Assembly: GCF_017830045.1 (NCBI RefSeq)
Contig: NZ_JAEDXU010000004.1
Coordinates: 248,001 to 312,000 of the forward strand
Origin: Enterococcus larvae
Lineage (GTDB): Bacteria > Bacillota > Bacilli > Lactobacillales > Enterococcaceae
Length of the DNA: 64,000 nt
Direction of reading: 5' to 3'
Of this stretch, positions 35,856 through 45,708 are shown piece after piece. The notes beneath the pieces were generated by a model. That model was not told the origin of the DNA. It was given only the letters and a program-made list of their open reading frames with translations, and ran no database searches. Within the stretch, counting starts at the first letter, position 1. Each line of letters begins with the position of its first letter. Both the position numbers and the translations under genes were made by a program.

Positions 35856-36104
35856 TTATTTCCTCCTTTATTTTAGTTTAGATAAAAATATACAAATAAA
35901 CAAGACAATAAAAAAGGAAAATAGCGCTATTTGACTAAAAAATAACATTAATTATACTTAGAATAGGAACGAATTCCTTCTCATTACCATATTACAAAAA
36001 TTAAAAAATAAATATCAAAAATTTTATTTACTATTCACTTTTTTAGGCATGTTTCTTACTTTTGATAGAGATTCAAAACTGAAGCAGCAACATATAATAT
36101 ATTA
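35856..36104. other. Toxin operon upstream region
   Basis: Very AT-rich. A TATAAT-like hexamer on the minus strand (35951-35956) is a possible -10 box, but no good -35 was found at the right distance. No gene seen. Confidence 0.35.
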
Positions 36105-36342
36105 AAAAGAGTGTAAGACAATATTCAAATTAGAAATTGTCTTACACTCTAAACACAAAATAAACGGCGAGCCAAAAACTGCTCCTTCGAAATTAAGCCG
36201 AAATTGCTTTAACACACAGAAACTACCGCAGTAGATCTGATGCGGCAAAGTACCTACTTGGATACTGAAACTATGAACAGCTATCTTCGTCTATTTCTTC
36301 TTATTTCTCGGAGCATTCACTTTCGGCTCAGCCTCTTCTATA
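36105..36342. repeat. Dispersed palindromic repeat, copy 2 (reverse)
   Basis: Reverse-oriented relative of 22235-22414: contains the complement of GCCGTTTATT and ends with the complement of AGAGGCTGAGCCGAAAGTG. Its left end is a perfect 15-bp hairpin (36108-36122 with 36136-36150), which could also act as a terminator. Confidence 0.6.
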
Positions 36343-36393
36343 ATTTACATAATCAATTTTTCTTATTACTCTTCTCTTAGGTCTTGCTAGCAC

Positions 36394-36902
36394 TCATTGA
36401 TCTACTTGAACCCCTAAAGGAATAGCTTCGTAATGCCCTCCATTATCTTTTGATACTCGTTCCATGAAATCATCAAAATGTTCTGACTTGTAAATTAGAA
36501 CATTACTTTTTCCCTGCAGCAGCTTAGCAAAAGTTTCTCTATTAAACTTATTGAATATATCAAATCGACCACAAGTAAATTGTCTCAAGCAAACATTTTC
36601 GTCATCATCTTGAAAAATAATATCAATAACAAACGCTAAAAATGTTTTACTTAACCTTATCCCTAAAATATTTTTTTCTCTATAGTTCCAACAATCCACT
36701 TCAATATAATCAAGGTCAACTGGATCTAGAGGGGTAAAATAGACGGATTTTTTGCCAAAATAAAGAAAGAAGGCCGTTCCTCCAAGCGCTGACCCCTCGT
36801 CAGGCTCGCCGCATCTTACAGATCTGCCTAAAACGAATTCCTCTTCTGGATAGTTTTTTCTAAGTAGGAAATATAGTTTGATTCATCACTTCTTATTTTC
36901 AT
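36394..36902 (-). pseudogene. Frameshifted hypothetical gene next to toxin locus
   Basis: A GGAGG site and ATG at 36902 start MKIRSDESNYISY; after about 14 codons one base is missing in a CTTAGAAAAAAC run, and the frame continues as RKNYPEEEFVLGRS, then GTAFFLYFGKKSVYFTPLDP and on to the stop at 36394 (AIPLGVQVDQ). Joined, it would be about 169 aa. The last 101 codons are open from an internal GTG (36699). No family recognised; location suggests a former immunity or accessory gene. A sequencing error at the homopolymer is an alternative. Confidence 0.55.
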
Positions 36903-36993
36903 TTCATCCTCCTATTTTGCTCAAACAACGATAACAACAGCATACCATATACAGCCGTACAGAAAGCAGTTTTCTAACTAATTCTAATGACGT

Positions 36994-37045
36994 AAAAAAT
37001 CGTTCTCAGAAATTAGAGTTATCGTCTAATTTTTGAGAACGATTT
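36994..37045 (-). terminator. Terminator of deoB-punA-deoD
   Basis: Stem AAATCGTTCTCA (36998-37009) with TGAGAACGATTT (37034-37045), extended by inner pairs AATTAGA/TCTAATT, followed by a T-run on the minus strand. Confidence 0.88.
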
Positions 37046-37069
37046 GGTCATATCACTAGACTATCATTA

Positions 37070-37774
37070 CTACGCGATTGCCGTTTCCAATCCAACCTCA
37101 ATCATTTCATTAAAGGTCGTTTGTCTTTCTTCTGCGGTTGTTTCTTCGCCTGTGATAATATGGTCGCTAACTGTACAAATAGCTAATGCCTGTACATGGA
37201 ATTTCGCACCTAGATAGTATAAAGCTGCTGCTTCCATCTCAACACCAAGAACGCCAAGCTCTGCCAGCTTCATGGTTTCAGTAGTATCATCTTTATAGAA
37301 TGTATCTTCTGACAAGACATTCCCAACGTGTGTCGTAAAGCCCTTTTCCATTGAAAGCTTGTAAGCCTTCAGCAATAAATCAAAATCCCCGATTGGAGGG
37401 AAGTGGAATTGCTGGAAGTTCTTCGCAATCATGGAAGAGCTTGTCGCTGCTCCTTGCGCGATAATCAAATCGCGAACGTGAACATCTGTTGAAAGTGCAC
37501 CGCAAGTCCCTACACGAATCAGTTTTTTCACGTCATAAGAATTGATCAGTTCATGGGCATAAATCGTCGCTGACGGCATACCCATCCCTGTTCCTTGAAC
37601 AGAAATACGCTCACCTTTATACGTACCTGTATAGCCCAACATCCCTCGAACCTGATTGTAACAGACAGGGTTTTCTAAAAATGTTTCAGCAATATACTTT
37701 GCTCTCAGCGGATCGCCCGGTAATAAAATTTTATCAGCAATTTCACCTTGTTTCGCTTCGATATGAACACTCAT
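37070..37774 (-). CDS. deoD: Purine nucleoside phosphorylase, DeoD type
   Basis: DeoD (234 aa) is the hexameric-type phosphorylase that splits (deoxy)adenosine, inosine and guanosine into base and (deoxy)ribose 1-phosphate. The N-terminal [30 protein letters not shown] with phosphate-binding GDPLRA, RVGTCGA, and EMEAAALY with the purine-binding glutamate are all present. Last gene of the deoB-punA-deoD operon; 36 bp after punA. Confidence 0.96.
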   Translation of the reverse strand: MSVHIEAKQGEIADKILLPGDPLRAKYIAETFLENPVCYNQVRGMLGYTGTYKGERISVQGTGMGMPSATIYAHELINSYDVKKLIRVGTCGALSTDVHVRDLIIAQGAATSSSMIAKNFQQFHFPPIGDFDLLLKAYKLSMEKGFTTHVGNVLSEDTFYKDDTTETMKLAELGVLGVEMEAAALYYLGAKFHVQALAICTVSDHIITGEETTAEERQTTFNEMIEVGLETAIA

Positions 37775-37810
37775 TTGTTTCGCCCCTTTTTTCTTATTTT
37801 TCGAACTAAA

Positions 37811-38629
37811 TTATAACTCCTCCAACGTTCTCTTGATCAGCTGTTTAAACTGTTCTTTCACACGCTGCGTTGTTTCAACAACTTCCTCATGGTTCAAACT
37901 GCTTTGCATGCCGGCAGCCAAGTTAGTAATACAAGAAATACCAAGGACCTTCAAGCCGCTATGTGCTGCTACGATAACCTCTGCGACTGTGGACATGCCC
38001 ACTGCATCTGCTCCCATTGTACGAGCCATGTGGATTTCAGCTGGTGTTTCATACGTAGGACCGGAGAAGCCCATATAAACACCCTCTTGTAATGACATCC
38101 CTTGATCAGCGGCGACCTTTCTTGCTGTTTCTTGATAGGTTTTCGTATATGCTTGACTCATATCAGGGAAACGCGGCCCCATGTCGTCTTCATTCTCGCC
38201 AATCAATGGGTTATCTCCTGTAAAATTGATATGATCAGTGATCAGCATCAGATTTCCAGGTTCAAAGCTTTCGTTGACACCACCAGCAGCGTTCGTTACA
38301 ACAATCGAGTGAATCCCCAGTGCCGCCATCATACGTACCGGATAAGTAACAACTTGCATTGAATGGCCTTCATAATAATGGAAACGCCCTTGCATAGCCA
38401 ATACTTTTTTACCGGAAAGTGTGCCGTACACTAACTGCCCCGCATGACCAACAACTGTTGAAACAGAGAAATGGGGTACATCTGAGAATGGTACTGCGAT
38501 TGGATTTTCTATTTCTTCTGCCAGCTCACCTAAGCCAGATCCTAGGATCAAGCCAAAATCCACCTCGCCGATTCCTTTCTCCTTCAAAAATGCTGTTGTT
38601 TCCTGTAATTGCTCTTTCAGCTTCGTCAT
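37811..38629 (-). CDS. punA: Purine nucleoside phosphorylase I (trimeric type)
   Basis: A 272-aa trimeric PNP for inosine and guanosine, a different family member from DeoD. Motifs: LGSGLGELAEEIENP, GHAGQLVYG, MQGRFHYYEGH (phosphate and catalytic histidine), TNAAGGVN with the base-binding asparagine, and AETIxxA-type MSTVAEVIVAAHSG. Lies between deoB (10 bp) and deoD (36 bp), all in one operon. Together the two PNPs cover guanine and adenine nucleosides. Confidence 0.94.
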   Translation of the reverse strand: MTKLKEQLQETTAFLKEKGIGEVDFGLILGSGLGELAEEIENPIAVPFSDVPHFSVSTVVGHAGQLVYGTLSGKKVLAMQGRFHYYEGHSMQVVTYPVRMMAALGIHSIVVTNAAGGVNESFEPGNLMLITDHINFTGDNPLIGENEDDMGPRFPDMSQAYTKTYQETARKVAADQGMSLQEGVYMGFSGPTYETPAEIHMARTMGADAVGMSTVAEVIVAAHSGLKVLGISCITNLAAGMQSSLNHEEVVETTQRVKEQFKQLIKRTLEEL

Positions 38630-38639
38630 TGTTTTCCTC

Positions 38640-39806
38640 CTATTTCAAGTCTTTCAAAAAACTTGTGCCATTCTCAGTTTTCGCTACATTGAAGTTTTCA
38701 GCAATCGTTGCTGAAATATCTGCATAGTGTCCTTGAGCTAATTTGCCCTGACCCTTCATATTTTTGCTGTAAACAAGCAGTGGAACATATTCTCTTGTAT
38801 GGTCTGTTCCCGGGAAGGTTGGATCGTTTCCGTGATCTGCAGTGATGATCAATAGATCATCATCCTGCATCGCATCCAAAATTTCAGGCATCCGAAGATC
38901 AAATTCTTCGATAGCACGAGCATAACCGGCAACATCCCGACGATGGCCGAACAATGCATCAAAATCTACTAGGTTCGTAAAACTCAAGCCAGTAAAATCT
39001 TTTTTCATGACATTCAAGAGCTGATCGACACCATCCATGTTACTCTTCGTACGAACTGATTCCGTAATACCCTGACCATTGAAAATATCATTGATTTTCC
39101 CAACAGCGATCACATCCTTGCCGCCTTCTTTTAAAGAATCAAGCACAGTATGTCCAAATGGATCTAGCGCATAATCGTGACGATTGCTTGTACGTGTGAA
39201 ATTCCCTGGTTCGCCAAGATATGGACGCGCAATGATACGACCGATCATATAAGGCTCATCTTTTGTAATATCACGAACATACTGACAAATACGGTATAGC
39301 TCTTCTAAAGGAATAATGTCCTCATGTGCAGCAATCTGCAGCACTGGATCAGCTGACGTATAAACGATCAGATCGCCTGTTTTCATTTGATGCTCGCCGT
39401 AATCATCAATGACCGCTGTTCCGCTGTATGGCTTGTTGCAGACAATCTTTCTTCCTGAAAACTCTTCGATTTGCTTTAATAACTCGTCTGGAAAACCATC
39501 AGGGAAGACACGAAAAGGCTTTTGAATATTCAAGCCCATGATTTCCCAGTGCCCAGTCATAGTATCTTTTCCAACAGAAACTTCTTCAAGCTTTGTTGCG
39601 TAGCCTAAATGATCCGCTTTGGCTTCTACATTGTGAAGAGGAGCAATTGTTCCCAGTCCTAAGTTTTCCAAGTGAGGGATTGTCAGACCAGCTTCTTTTG
39701 CAATATGACCTAATGTATCACTACCCACATCTCCAAATTTATCGGCATCTGGTGCTTCACCGATCCCAACTGAATCCATTACTACTAAATGTACACGTTT
39801 AAACAT
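38640..39806 (-). CDS. deoB: Phosphopentomutase
   Basis: DeoB (388 aa) converts (deoxy)ribose 1-phosphate to the 5-phosphate, linking nucleoside breakdown to deoC and the pentose phosphate pathway. Alkaline phosphatase fold with metal-binding [14 protein letters not shown] at the start, the phosphothreonine region [10 protein letters not shown], and [22 protein letters not shown] near the end. ATG at 39806 is preferred to 39812, as GAAGG then has 6 bp spacing. First gene of the operon. Confidence 0.96.
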   Translation of the reverse strand: MFKRVHLVVMDSVGIGEAPDADKFGDVGSDTLGHIAKEAGLTIPHLENLGLGTIAPLHNVEAKADHLGYATKLEEVSVGKDTMTGHWEIMGLNIQKPFRVFPDGFPDELLKQIEEFSGRKIVCNKPYSGTAVIDDYGEHQMKTGDLIVYTSADPVLQIAAHEDIIPLEELYRICQYVRDITKDEPYMIGRIIARPYLGEPGNFTRTSNRHDYALDPFGHTVLDSLKEGGKDVIAVGKINDIFNGQGITESVRTKSNMDGVDQLLNVMKKDFTGLSFTNLVDFDALFGHRRDVAGYARAIEEFDLRMPEILDAMQDDDLLIITADHGNDPTFPGTDHTREYVPLLVYSKNMKGQGKLAQGHYADISATIAENFNVAKTENGTSFLKDLK

Positions 39807-39949
39807 AACCATCCTTCTTTCTTCAAGTTTTGTTCAGTGCTTTATACGAGATTTGATTCCGCCAGCCCAAAGACTAAGCGCTAAAGTCGACTACCTTTAT
39901 CCAATCTCGATGAAAAACAGTTGAAACTGTTTTTTTCATAACTTATTGT

Positions 39950-40270
39950 TTCTTTCGTAAAGCGGAGGCATTGCGTTATATGCGGTTGAGTGCAATGACG
40001 ATAACCTCTTTTTTAAACGGTATTTCACATGCAGACTCCTCGGAATTAAGTCGATATTTTGTAGAAATCTGTAAACGTTTTTTTTAAATCCCGCCTTAAT
40101 TCTCAAGCCTAGACGCACGTGGCACAACCTCTTGATAAACGGTATCTTTCAGTGCAACTCTCTCAGAAATAAGCCTGTATTCTGATAAAATCTGCAGAAC
40201 GATTTTCCAAAATACTTTCTTATTTTTCGAGAGCTAACCGCACTGACGATAACCTCTTTTCTTCACTCTA
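39950..40270. repeat. Degenerate tandem repeat upstream of deoB
   Basis: Two diverged units of about 125 bp share the order AACCTCTT ... TAAACGGTAT ... TCAGAAATAAG/TCGGAATTAAG ... GTAGAAATCTG/ATAAAATCTG (from about 39992 and from about 40129); a third AACCTCTTTTC starts at 40252. No coding capacity. Together with the terminator at 40282-40322 it fills the 532-bp gap; no clear deoB promoter was read. Confidence 0.5.
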
Positions 40271-40281
40271 CTAATTTCCGC

Positions 40282-40322
40282 AAAAAAAGGCAAGACTAAA
40301 GAAATGTTCCCATAGTCCCGCC
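40282..40322 (-). terminator. Terminator of the nucleoside ABC operon
   Basis: Ten-pair stem on the minus strand (GGCGGGACTA with TAGTCTTGCC, 40313-40322 with 40289-40298) followed by seven T residues. Confidence 0.85.
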
Positions 40323-40338
40323 CTTTGCATACAATGAT

Positions 40339-41301
40339 TTATTTAGACTTGATATAGTTCTGACCGTTGGCTTTCGGTCCGGAGGCTTTTCCTAAGAAAA
40401 GTACCAATACGATAATTGTCAGTACATATGGTGCTGCTTGTAGGTAAACATCCGGAATCTGAGAAATGATTGGGATGCTTGATCCGGCAATACTCAAGTT
40501 CTGAGCAAAACCGAAGAATAAAGCCGCTCCCATCGCTCCAAGAGGATTCCATTTACCAAAGATCATCGCTGCCATGGCGATAAACCCTTGACCGGCAATC
40601 GTTGTCGCAGAAAAACGTCCGGCGATTGATTGAGCAAAAACTGCTCCACCCATACCACCAAGAAATCCAGATAACATAACACCTGAATAGCGCATTAGAT
40701 ATACATTGATTCCCAATGTATCTGCCGCTTGCGGGTTTTCACCAACAGAGCGAAGACGTAAACCAAAACGTGTTTTGAAAATGACAAACCAAGCGATAAT
40801 TGCGATAACTACAGCAAAATATGCTGGTAAGAATGTTCGTTTGAAGAACAAATCACCGATAATTGGGATTTCTCTCAATACAGGGAAAGAAAAATAACCA
40901 AATGATTTTGCGATTGTGTCTGTTTGACCTTTTCCGTAGATTACTTTGACTAAAAAGATAGCTAATGCAGGTGCCATCAGATTAATTACGGTCCCACTGA
41001 TAATATGGTCTGCACGTAAATTGATAGTCGCTACAGCGTGAAGTAAAGAGAAGATCATTCCGACAGCTGCTCCGACAAGCAAGGCCAGCCATGGCGTCAA
41101 GCTTCCAAAGGTCGCCCCAAAAGTCAGGTTGAAGACAATCGAGCTGAATGCCCCCATAACCATGATTCCCTCTAGTCCAACGTTAACAATACCGCTGCGT
41201 TCTGAGAAGGTTCCGCCCAATGCAGTCAAAATCAAAGGAGTGGAGTAAAATAATGTTTGGTTGATAATTGTTTGAATTGTCGATAGTAATGCAGCATCCA
41301 T
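40339..41301 (-). CDS. nupQ: Nucleoside ABC transporter permease, NupQ type
   Basis: A 320-aa BPD_transp_2 family permease with 8-9 membrane helices. Features GTFSERSGIVNVGLEGIMVMGAF near the start and GLRLRSVGENPQAADTLGIN before the coupling region are those of the YufQ/NupQ half of BMP-dependent nucleoside importers. It follows its partner permease with the stop and start codons overlapping at 41301. Last gene of the transporter operon. Confidence 0.9.
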   Translation of the reverse strand: MDAALLSTIQTIINQTLFYSTPLILTALGGTFSERSGIVNVGLEGIMVMGAFSSIVFNLTFGATFGSLTPWLALLVGAAVGMIFSLLHAVATINLRADHIISGTVINLMAPALAIFLVKVIYGKGQTDTIAKSFGYFSFPVLREIPIIGDLFFKRTFLPAYFAVVIAIIAWFVIFKTRFGLRLRSVGENPQAADTLGINVYLMRYSGVMLSGFLGGMGGAVFAQSIAGRFSATTIAGQGFIAMAAMIFGKWNPLGAMGAALFFGFAQNLSIAGSSIPIISQIPDVYLQAAPYVLTIIVLVLFLGKASGPKANGQNYIKSK

Positions 41302-42446
41302 TAGATTTTCCCTCCTTCTTGACTCTCATCATTTCCAGACGACTCTATTTCCTGAACAACGACAACTTCCTTCTTGCTTCCTGATGCTCTTGCCATCAAG
41401 AAACGAATCAAGTAGCTGATTCCGACAAAGAAAATGATTGATGCAATAACAACATCTACCAGTTCAGTCGGCACACCGGCTCTAAGCGGCATACCTTGTC
41501 CACCAAGCTTCAGCACACTGAACAAGATTGCGGCCAGTAGAATCCCCGCCGAGCTTCCTGCTCCAAGTAGAGAAACAGCCATTCCGTCAAAACCGATACT
41601 CAATGACGAGCCTTGTACGAAGAAGTTCTGGAATGTTCCCAAACCTTGAACTACACCGCCTAAACCAGCAAGAGCGCCGGAGATGATCATAGATAAGATG
41701 ATCGTGCGTTTACTACTCATCCCTGCATATTCAGAAGCAAAAGGGTTCAACCCAACTGAACGGATTTCATACCCAACTGTTGTCTTTTTCATCATAAACC
41801 AGACAAGAACCAAGAAGATCAATGCAAGAAAAATCCCTAAGTTCATCCGAGAACCATTGGTCAGCTGTGTCAGGAAGTCACTTCTAAGTGTTCCATTGGC
41901 ACCAACCATCTGAGTCACACCTTTGTTGCTCATCACATCCGGTGACATCACATTATTAACGATATGTGTACTTGCATACAGTAATACATAGTTCATCATG
42001 ATCGTAACGATTACTTCACTTGTTCCAAAATACGCCCGTAAAAATCCGGGAATCGCTGCTGCTACTGCGCCAGCTAATGCACCAGCAATAACAGCTAAAG
42101 GCAATACGATAAATCGAGGACTATCAGGCATAGAAAGTGCTACCCAGATACTCGCTACCCAGCCGCAAAGTGCCTGACCGGATAACCCGATATTGAAGAA
42201 GCCAGCTGAGTTGGCGACAGAAAATCCTAATGCTGTAAAAATCAACGGTCCAGCTGTTACAAAAATTTCTCCGATATTCTTAGGTCCCTGACCAAATACA
42301 GAGGTGAACATAGCAGAATAACCTTGAACAGGTGAATAACCAAAGATCAACATAACGATTGCTCCGAGAATAAATCCCATTACCACCGAAAGGACCGGCA
42401 CCATAATATTTCTCAATTTTTCTGATTTATTATTCAACAGACTCAC
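41301..42446 (-). CDS. nupP: Nucleoside ABC transporter permease, NupP type
   Basis: A 381-aa permease of the YufP/NupP type with about ten membrane helices; conserved GLSGQALCGWVASI, YFGTSEVIVTIMMNYV and GYEIRSVGLNPFASEYAGM. The acidic C-terminal tail (QEIESSGNDESQEGGKI) is cytoplasmic. It overlaps the upstream ATPase gene by 17 bp and the downstream permease by one base; the three form a unit that transports nucleosides bound by the BMP lipoprotein. Confidence 0.9.
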   Translation of the reverse strand: MSLLNNKSEKLRNIMVPVLSVVMGFILGAIVMLIFGYSPVQGYSAMFTSVFGQGPKNIGEIFVTAGPLIFTALGFSVANSAGFFNIGLSGQALCGWVASIWVALSMPDSPRFIVLPLAVIAGALAGAVAAAIPGFLRAYFGTSEVIVTIMMNYVLLYASTHIVNNVMSPDVMSNKGVTQMVGANGTLRSDFLTQLTNGSRMNLGIFLALIFLVLVWFMMKKTTVGYEIRSVGLNPFASEYAGMSSKRTIILSMIISGALAGLGGVVQGLGTFQNFFVQGSSLSIGFDGMAVSLLGAGSSAGILLAAILFSVLKLGGQGMPLRAGVPTELVDVVIASIIFFVGISYLIRFLMARASGSKKEVVVVQEIESSGNDESQEGGKI

Positions 42447-43998
42447 CTGCCTTCACACTGTTTAACTCCTTACGAGCTTCTTCTAGCGAATACCCTGCCA
42501 TCAACAGCCCAAGTTCATTTTCGCTTGTTTCTTTTGGATCAACGATCCCAACGATTTTCCCTGCATGAACAACTGCGATTCGATCCGAAACATTCATGAT
42601 TTCATCCAGCTCAAAGCTGACAACCAGTACTGCCTTGTTTTGGTTCCGCTGTTCAATCAGACGCTTATGGATATATTCGATTGCTCCTACATCCAAACCA
42701 CGTGTTGGCTGGGATACAATCAACAGATCCGGATTACGATCGATTTCTCTGGCAATGATTGCCTTTTGCTGATTTCCTCCAGACAATGCCTTGGCAGGAA
42801 CCAACTCATTCGTCGTCCGCACATCATATTCTTCGATTAAATTACGTGCATATTCATTGATTTTGTTGTAATTCAATACACCGGTTTTACTCAACGGCTC
42901 TTTATAATAAGTCTGTAATGCAATATTTTCAGCTAATGTCATTTCCAGTACCAAACCGTATTTATGACGATCCTCAGGTACATGGCCTACACCTGCTTCA
43001 GTGATTTGACGAGGCTTTTGATTCACAATGGACTTGCCATTCAGTTCAATAGACCCGCTTTCGATTTTCCGCAAGCCAGTCAGGGCTTGAATAAGCTCTG
43101 ATTGTCCGTTGCCATCGATCCCTGCAATCCCGACAACTTCGCCAGCTCTAACATCTAGGCTAAGCCCTTTGACTGCTTCAAGACCACGACTCTCTTTAAC
43201 TACAAGGTCCTTAATAGATAGTACCGTTTCCGTTGGGTTCGCAGGTGTTTTCTCCGTTTTAAAGGAAACCGAGCGTCCAACCATCATATCCGCCAGCTGT
43301 TGAGAAGAAACATCTTTGATATCCACAGTCCCGATACTTTGTCCACGGCGGATAACCGTACAGCGATCTGCTACTTTTTTGATTTCATCTAGTTTATGGG
43401 TAATCAGAATAATCGATTTCCCTTCCTTAACAAGTCCGTGCATGATCTGGATCAGCTCATCGATTTCTTGAGGTGTCAGTACAGCCGTAGGCTCATCAAA
43501 AATCAAAATATTTGCGCCGCGATAAAGGGTCTTCAGAATTTCCACCCGCTGCTGCATCCCAACAGAAACATCACGAATATAAGCCTGCGGATTCACATCC
43601 ATCCCATATCTTTTAGAGACTTCTTTAATTTCTTCAATCGCCTTTTTGCGATCCAATACCCCACCCTTAGAAGGTTCATTTCCTAAGATAATATTCTCTG
43701 TTACAGTAAACGCATCCACTAACATAAAATGCTGATGGACCATCCCAATCCCTAAACGGTTAGCAGCAGTTGGACCGTTGATATCCACTTTATTACCGTC
43801 TATGTAGATTTCTCCTGAAGTCGGTTCCAAAAGTCCGGACAATACATTCATCAATGTTGATTTCCCCGCACCATTTTCACCTAAAAGAGCATGTATTTCT
43901 CCCGGCTTCACTTTCAGGTTAATGTTGTCATTCGCCTTGAACGTGCCGAATTGTTTAGTAATATTGCGCATCTCAATCACATATTTTTCTTGAGTCAC
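42430..43998 (-). CDS. nupO: Nucleoside ABC transporter ATPase, NupO type (two ABC domains)
   Basis: A protein of about 522 aa with two ABC domains. The first has Walker A GENGAGKSTLMN, signature SVGMQQRVEIL and Walker B ILIFDEPTAVL; the second has a degenerate Walker A (GIDGNGQSELI), signature LSGGNQQKAIIARE and the H-loop region. This is usual for the RbsA/YufO type. The start is uncertain: GTG at 43998 (giving MTQEKYVIEMRNITK, AGGA about 12 bp upstream) or ATG at 44019. First gene of the transporter operon; the BMP lipoprotein gene lies upstream across a 500-bp gap. Confidence 0.9.
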   Translation of the reverse strand: MTQEKYVIEMRNITKQFGTFKANDNINLKVKPGEIHALLGENGAGKSTLMNVLSGLLEPTSGEIYIDGNKVDINGPTAANRLGIGMVHQHFMLVDAFTVTENIILGNEPSKGGVLDRKKAIEEIKEVSKRYGMDVNPQAYIRDVSVGMQQRVEILKTLYRGANILIFDEPTAVLTPQEIDELIQIMHGLVKEGKSIILITHKLDEIKKVADRCTVIRRGQSIGTVDIKDVSSQQLADMMVGRSVSFKTEKTPANPTETVLSIKDLVVKESRGLEAVKGLSLDVRAGEVVGIAGIDGNGQSELIQALTGLRKIESGSIELNGKSIVNQKPRQITEAGVGHVPEDRHKYGLVLEMTLAENIALQTYYKEPLSKTGVLNYNKINEYARNLIEEYDVRTTNELVPAKALSGGNQQKAIIAREIDRNPDLLIVSQPTRGLDVGAIEYIHKRLIEQRNQNKAVLVVSFELDEIMNVSDRIAVVHAGKIVGIVDPKETSENELGLLMAGYSLEEARKELNSVKAGESVE

Positions 43999-44326
43999 GT
44001 TTTTTTCACATCCTAACATTATTTTCACTTGCGACAAGCAACCATTTCCAAACTTTATCCTGATATAAAGACTTTAAGCAGCTGTTTCCACAATAATTTC
44101 CAAAAGATTTATAGTGACCCGGAGCAAAAAGTCAAAGGGACGTCTCCCTTCTCCCCGTCATTCAGATACGAAAATGTCTAAAAAAGGACTCAAGAAAAAA
44201 CATCGAAGTTTCCTACAAAAGAATCAGAAAAAAATAAGTGCATACTTCAGATGTTGTTTCTACATTTTAGGACGGTTCCGTTTTGAAAAGACAGTTTCTG
44301 TTGTTTGACTTTTAAGAAAACAGATT
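43999..44326. other. Upstream region of transporter operon
   Basis: AT-rich; no gene and no convincing promoter hexamer pair was identified. The operator-like palindrome lies at the far end. Confidence 0.35.
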
Positions 44327-44342
44327 AGTAAACTGGTTTATC
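44327..44342. promoter_or_regulatory. Shared operator-like palindrome, copy 2
   Basis: AGTAAACTGGTTTATC matches the complement of the perfect palindrome before pdp (48725-48740) at 14 of 16 positions. It lies upstream of the nucleoside transporter operon and downstream of the BMP lipoprotein gene. A LacI-type regulator gene adjoins pdp. Confidence 0.6.
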
Positions 44343-44536
44343 TATCCTGCTTTCTTAGAAACCGGAACATTGATTGGATCAGCGAGGAGCTGCCGGGACT
44401 TCTATGAGTCCCAGCATTCTCGCTATCTGATTGTGACTAACATACAGTCTCAATCTCCAAATCTGTATAACTGGTGTTCCATGAGCAACTTTCGTGAAGT
44501 TCGTGCTCCTGTCACAACCTTTGTTCAACAAATTGA

Positions 44537-45643
44537 TTAGTCTTTTACATCTTCCGGAGCTTCTGGTACTTCGATATCGCCTGCAATTACTTTTTCTTTT
44601 GCAGCATCAACCGCTTTTTGTGCATCTTCTGAAAGAGATCCAGCAGTCAAATCAACACCGCCGTCTTTCAAGCCGTATACTTTATGTTCTCCACCAGGGA
44701 ATTTGTCTTCAAGAGCTAGATCAGCGATATCTTTTACAGCTGCACCCACACCTTTAAGTGTAGAAGTCAGTGTAAGATTATCATCTTTGCCATCTTTATC
44801 TGTATAAGCGCCATCTTCTTCTTGGTCTCTGTCTACACCGATAACCCAAACTTTGTCTTGGTCACCAGATTCGTTCAAATCTTTCGCTTCTTGGAAGACA
44901 CCTGCTCCTGTACCGCCTGAAGCGTGGAAAATGATGTCCACTCCACCTTGGTACATAGCTGCTGCAAGAGATTTACCTTTTGCAGGATCTCCGAATGATG
45001 CTGCATATTTCACATCTACAGTAATTGTTTTGCCTAATTCTTCTGCTGCATCTGCTACACCTTGACGGAAGCCAGCTTCAAAACGGTCGATTACGACACC
45101 TTCTTCACCACCGATGAAACCTACTTTGTCAGTCTTAGTTGAGTAAGCTGCTGCTACACCAGCAAGGTAAGAAGCTTCGTTGTCTTTAAATGTAGCTGAG
45201 ACAACATTGTCTTTGTCTTCAATTACACTATCAATAATTACAAATTGAGTATCTGGGTTCTGGTCAGCTGCTGCACTAACAGAATCAGCTAATAAGTAAC
45301 CAATACCGAATACAGTTTTAAAACCATTTGAAACTGCTGTATCGATGTTTGTTACATATTCAGACGCATCGTTTGACTGGATATAGTCATAGCCGTCTGC
45401 ACCTTTTGGCAGGTCATGTTCCTTGCCCCATTCTTGAAGGCCTTCCCACGCTGATTGGTTGAATGATTTGTCATCCACACCACCGATATCTGTTACGATA
45501 ACTGCACTATGCGCCGCATCGCCTGATCCTGAACCTCCACCTGTTGAGTCAGTAGTATCGCTGTTGCCTCCGCCACATGCTGCTAAACCTAGTACTAGAC
45601 CAGCTGCAAGTGCGCTTAAACCAAATAATTTCGCTTTTTTCAT
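44537..45643 (-). CDS. bmpA: BMP family nucleoside-binding lipoprotein
   Basis: A 368-aa lipoprotein: signal MKKAKLFGLSALAAGLVLGLAAC with lipobox, then a G/S/T/D-rich linker and a BMP/PnrA domain (VTDIGGVDDKSFNQSAWEGLQ, FGIGYLLADSV, GFIGGEEGVVIDRFEAGFR, HASGGTGAGVFQEA, VIGVDRDQ). PnrA-type proteins bind purine and pyrimidine nucleosides and feed the NupOPQ-type transporter encoded just downstream. The 5' region contains a 120-bp tandem duplication. A GGGGG site precedes the start. Confidence 0.93.
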   Translation of the reverse strand: MKKAKLFGLSALAAGLVLGLAACGGGNSDTTDSTGGGSGSGDAAHSAVIVTDIGGVDDKSFNQSAWEGLQEWGKEHDLPKGADGYDYIQSNDASEYVTNIDTAVSNGFKTVFGIGYLLADSVSAAADQNPDTQFVIIDSVIEDKDNVVSATFKDNEASYLAGVAAAYSTKTDKVGFIGGEEGVVIDRFEAGFRQGVADAAEELGKTITVDVKYAASFGDPAKGKSLAAAMYQGGVDIIFHASGGTGAGVFQEAKDLNESGDQDKVWVIGVDRDQEEDGAYTDKDGKDDNLTLTSTLKGVGAAVKDIADLALEDKFPGGEHKVYGLKDGGVDLTAGSLSEDAQKAVDAAKEKVIAGDIEVPEAPEDVKD

Positions 45644-45708
45644 TTCTGTAAAGCCCCCTAAATAAAATAGTTTTGTATTTTCAACAGCCAGATGACTGAA
45701 TGAAACAA

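Noticed and set aside
44382-44424. Hairpin AGCGAG..GGGACT / AGTCCC..TCGCT as riboswitch
   Set aside because: Stem is interrupted, has no T-run or known consensus, and lies downstream of the bmpA stop; could be a weak terminator but is not convincing.
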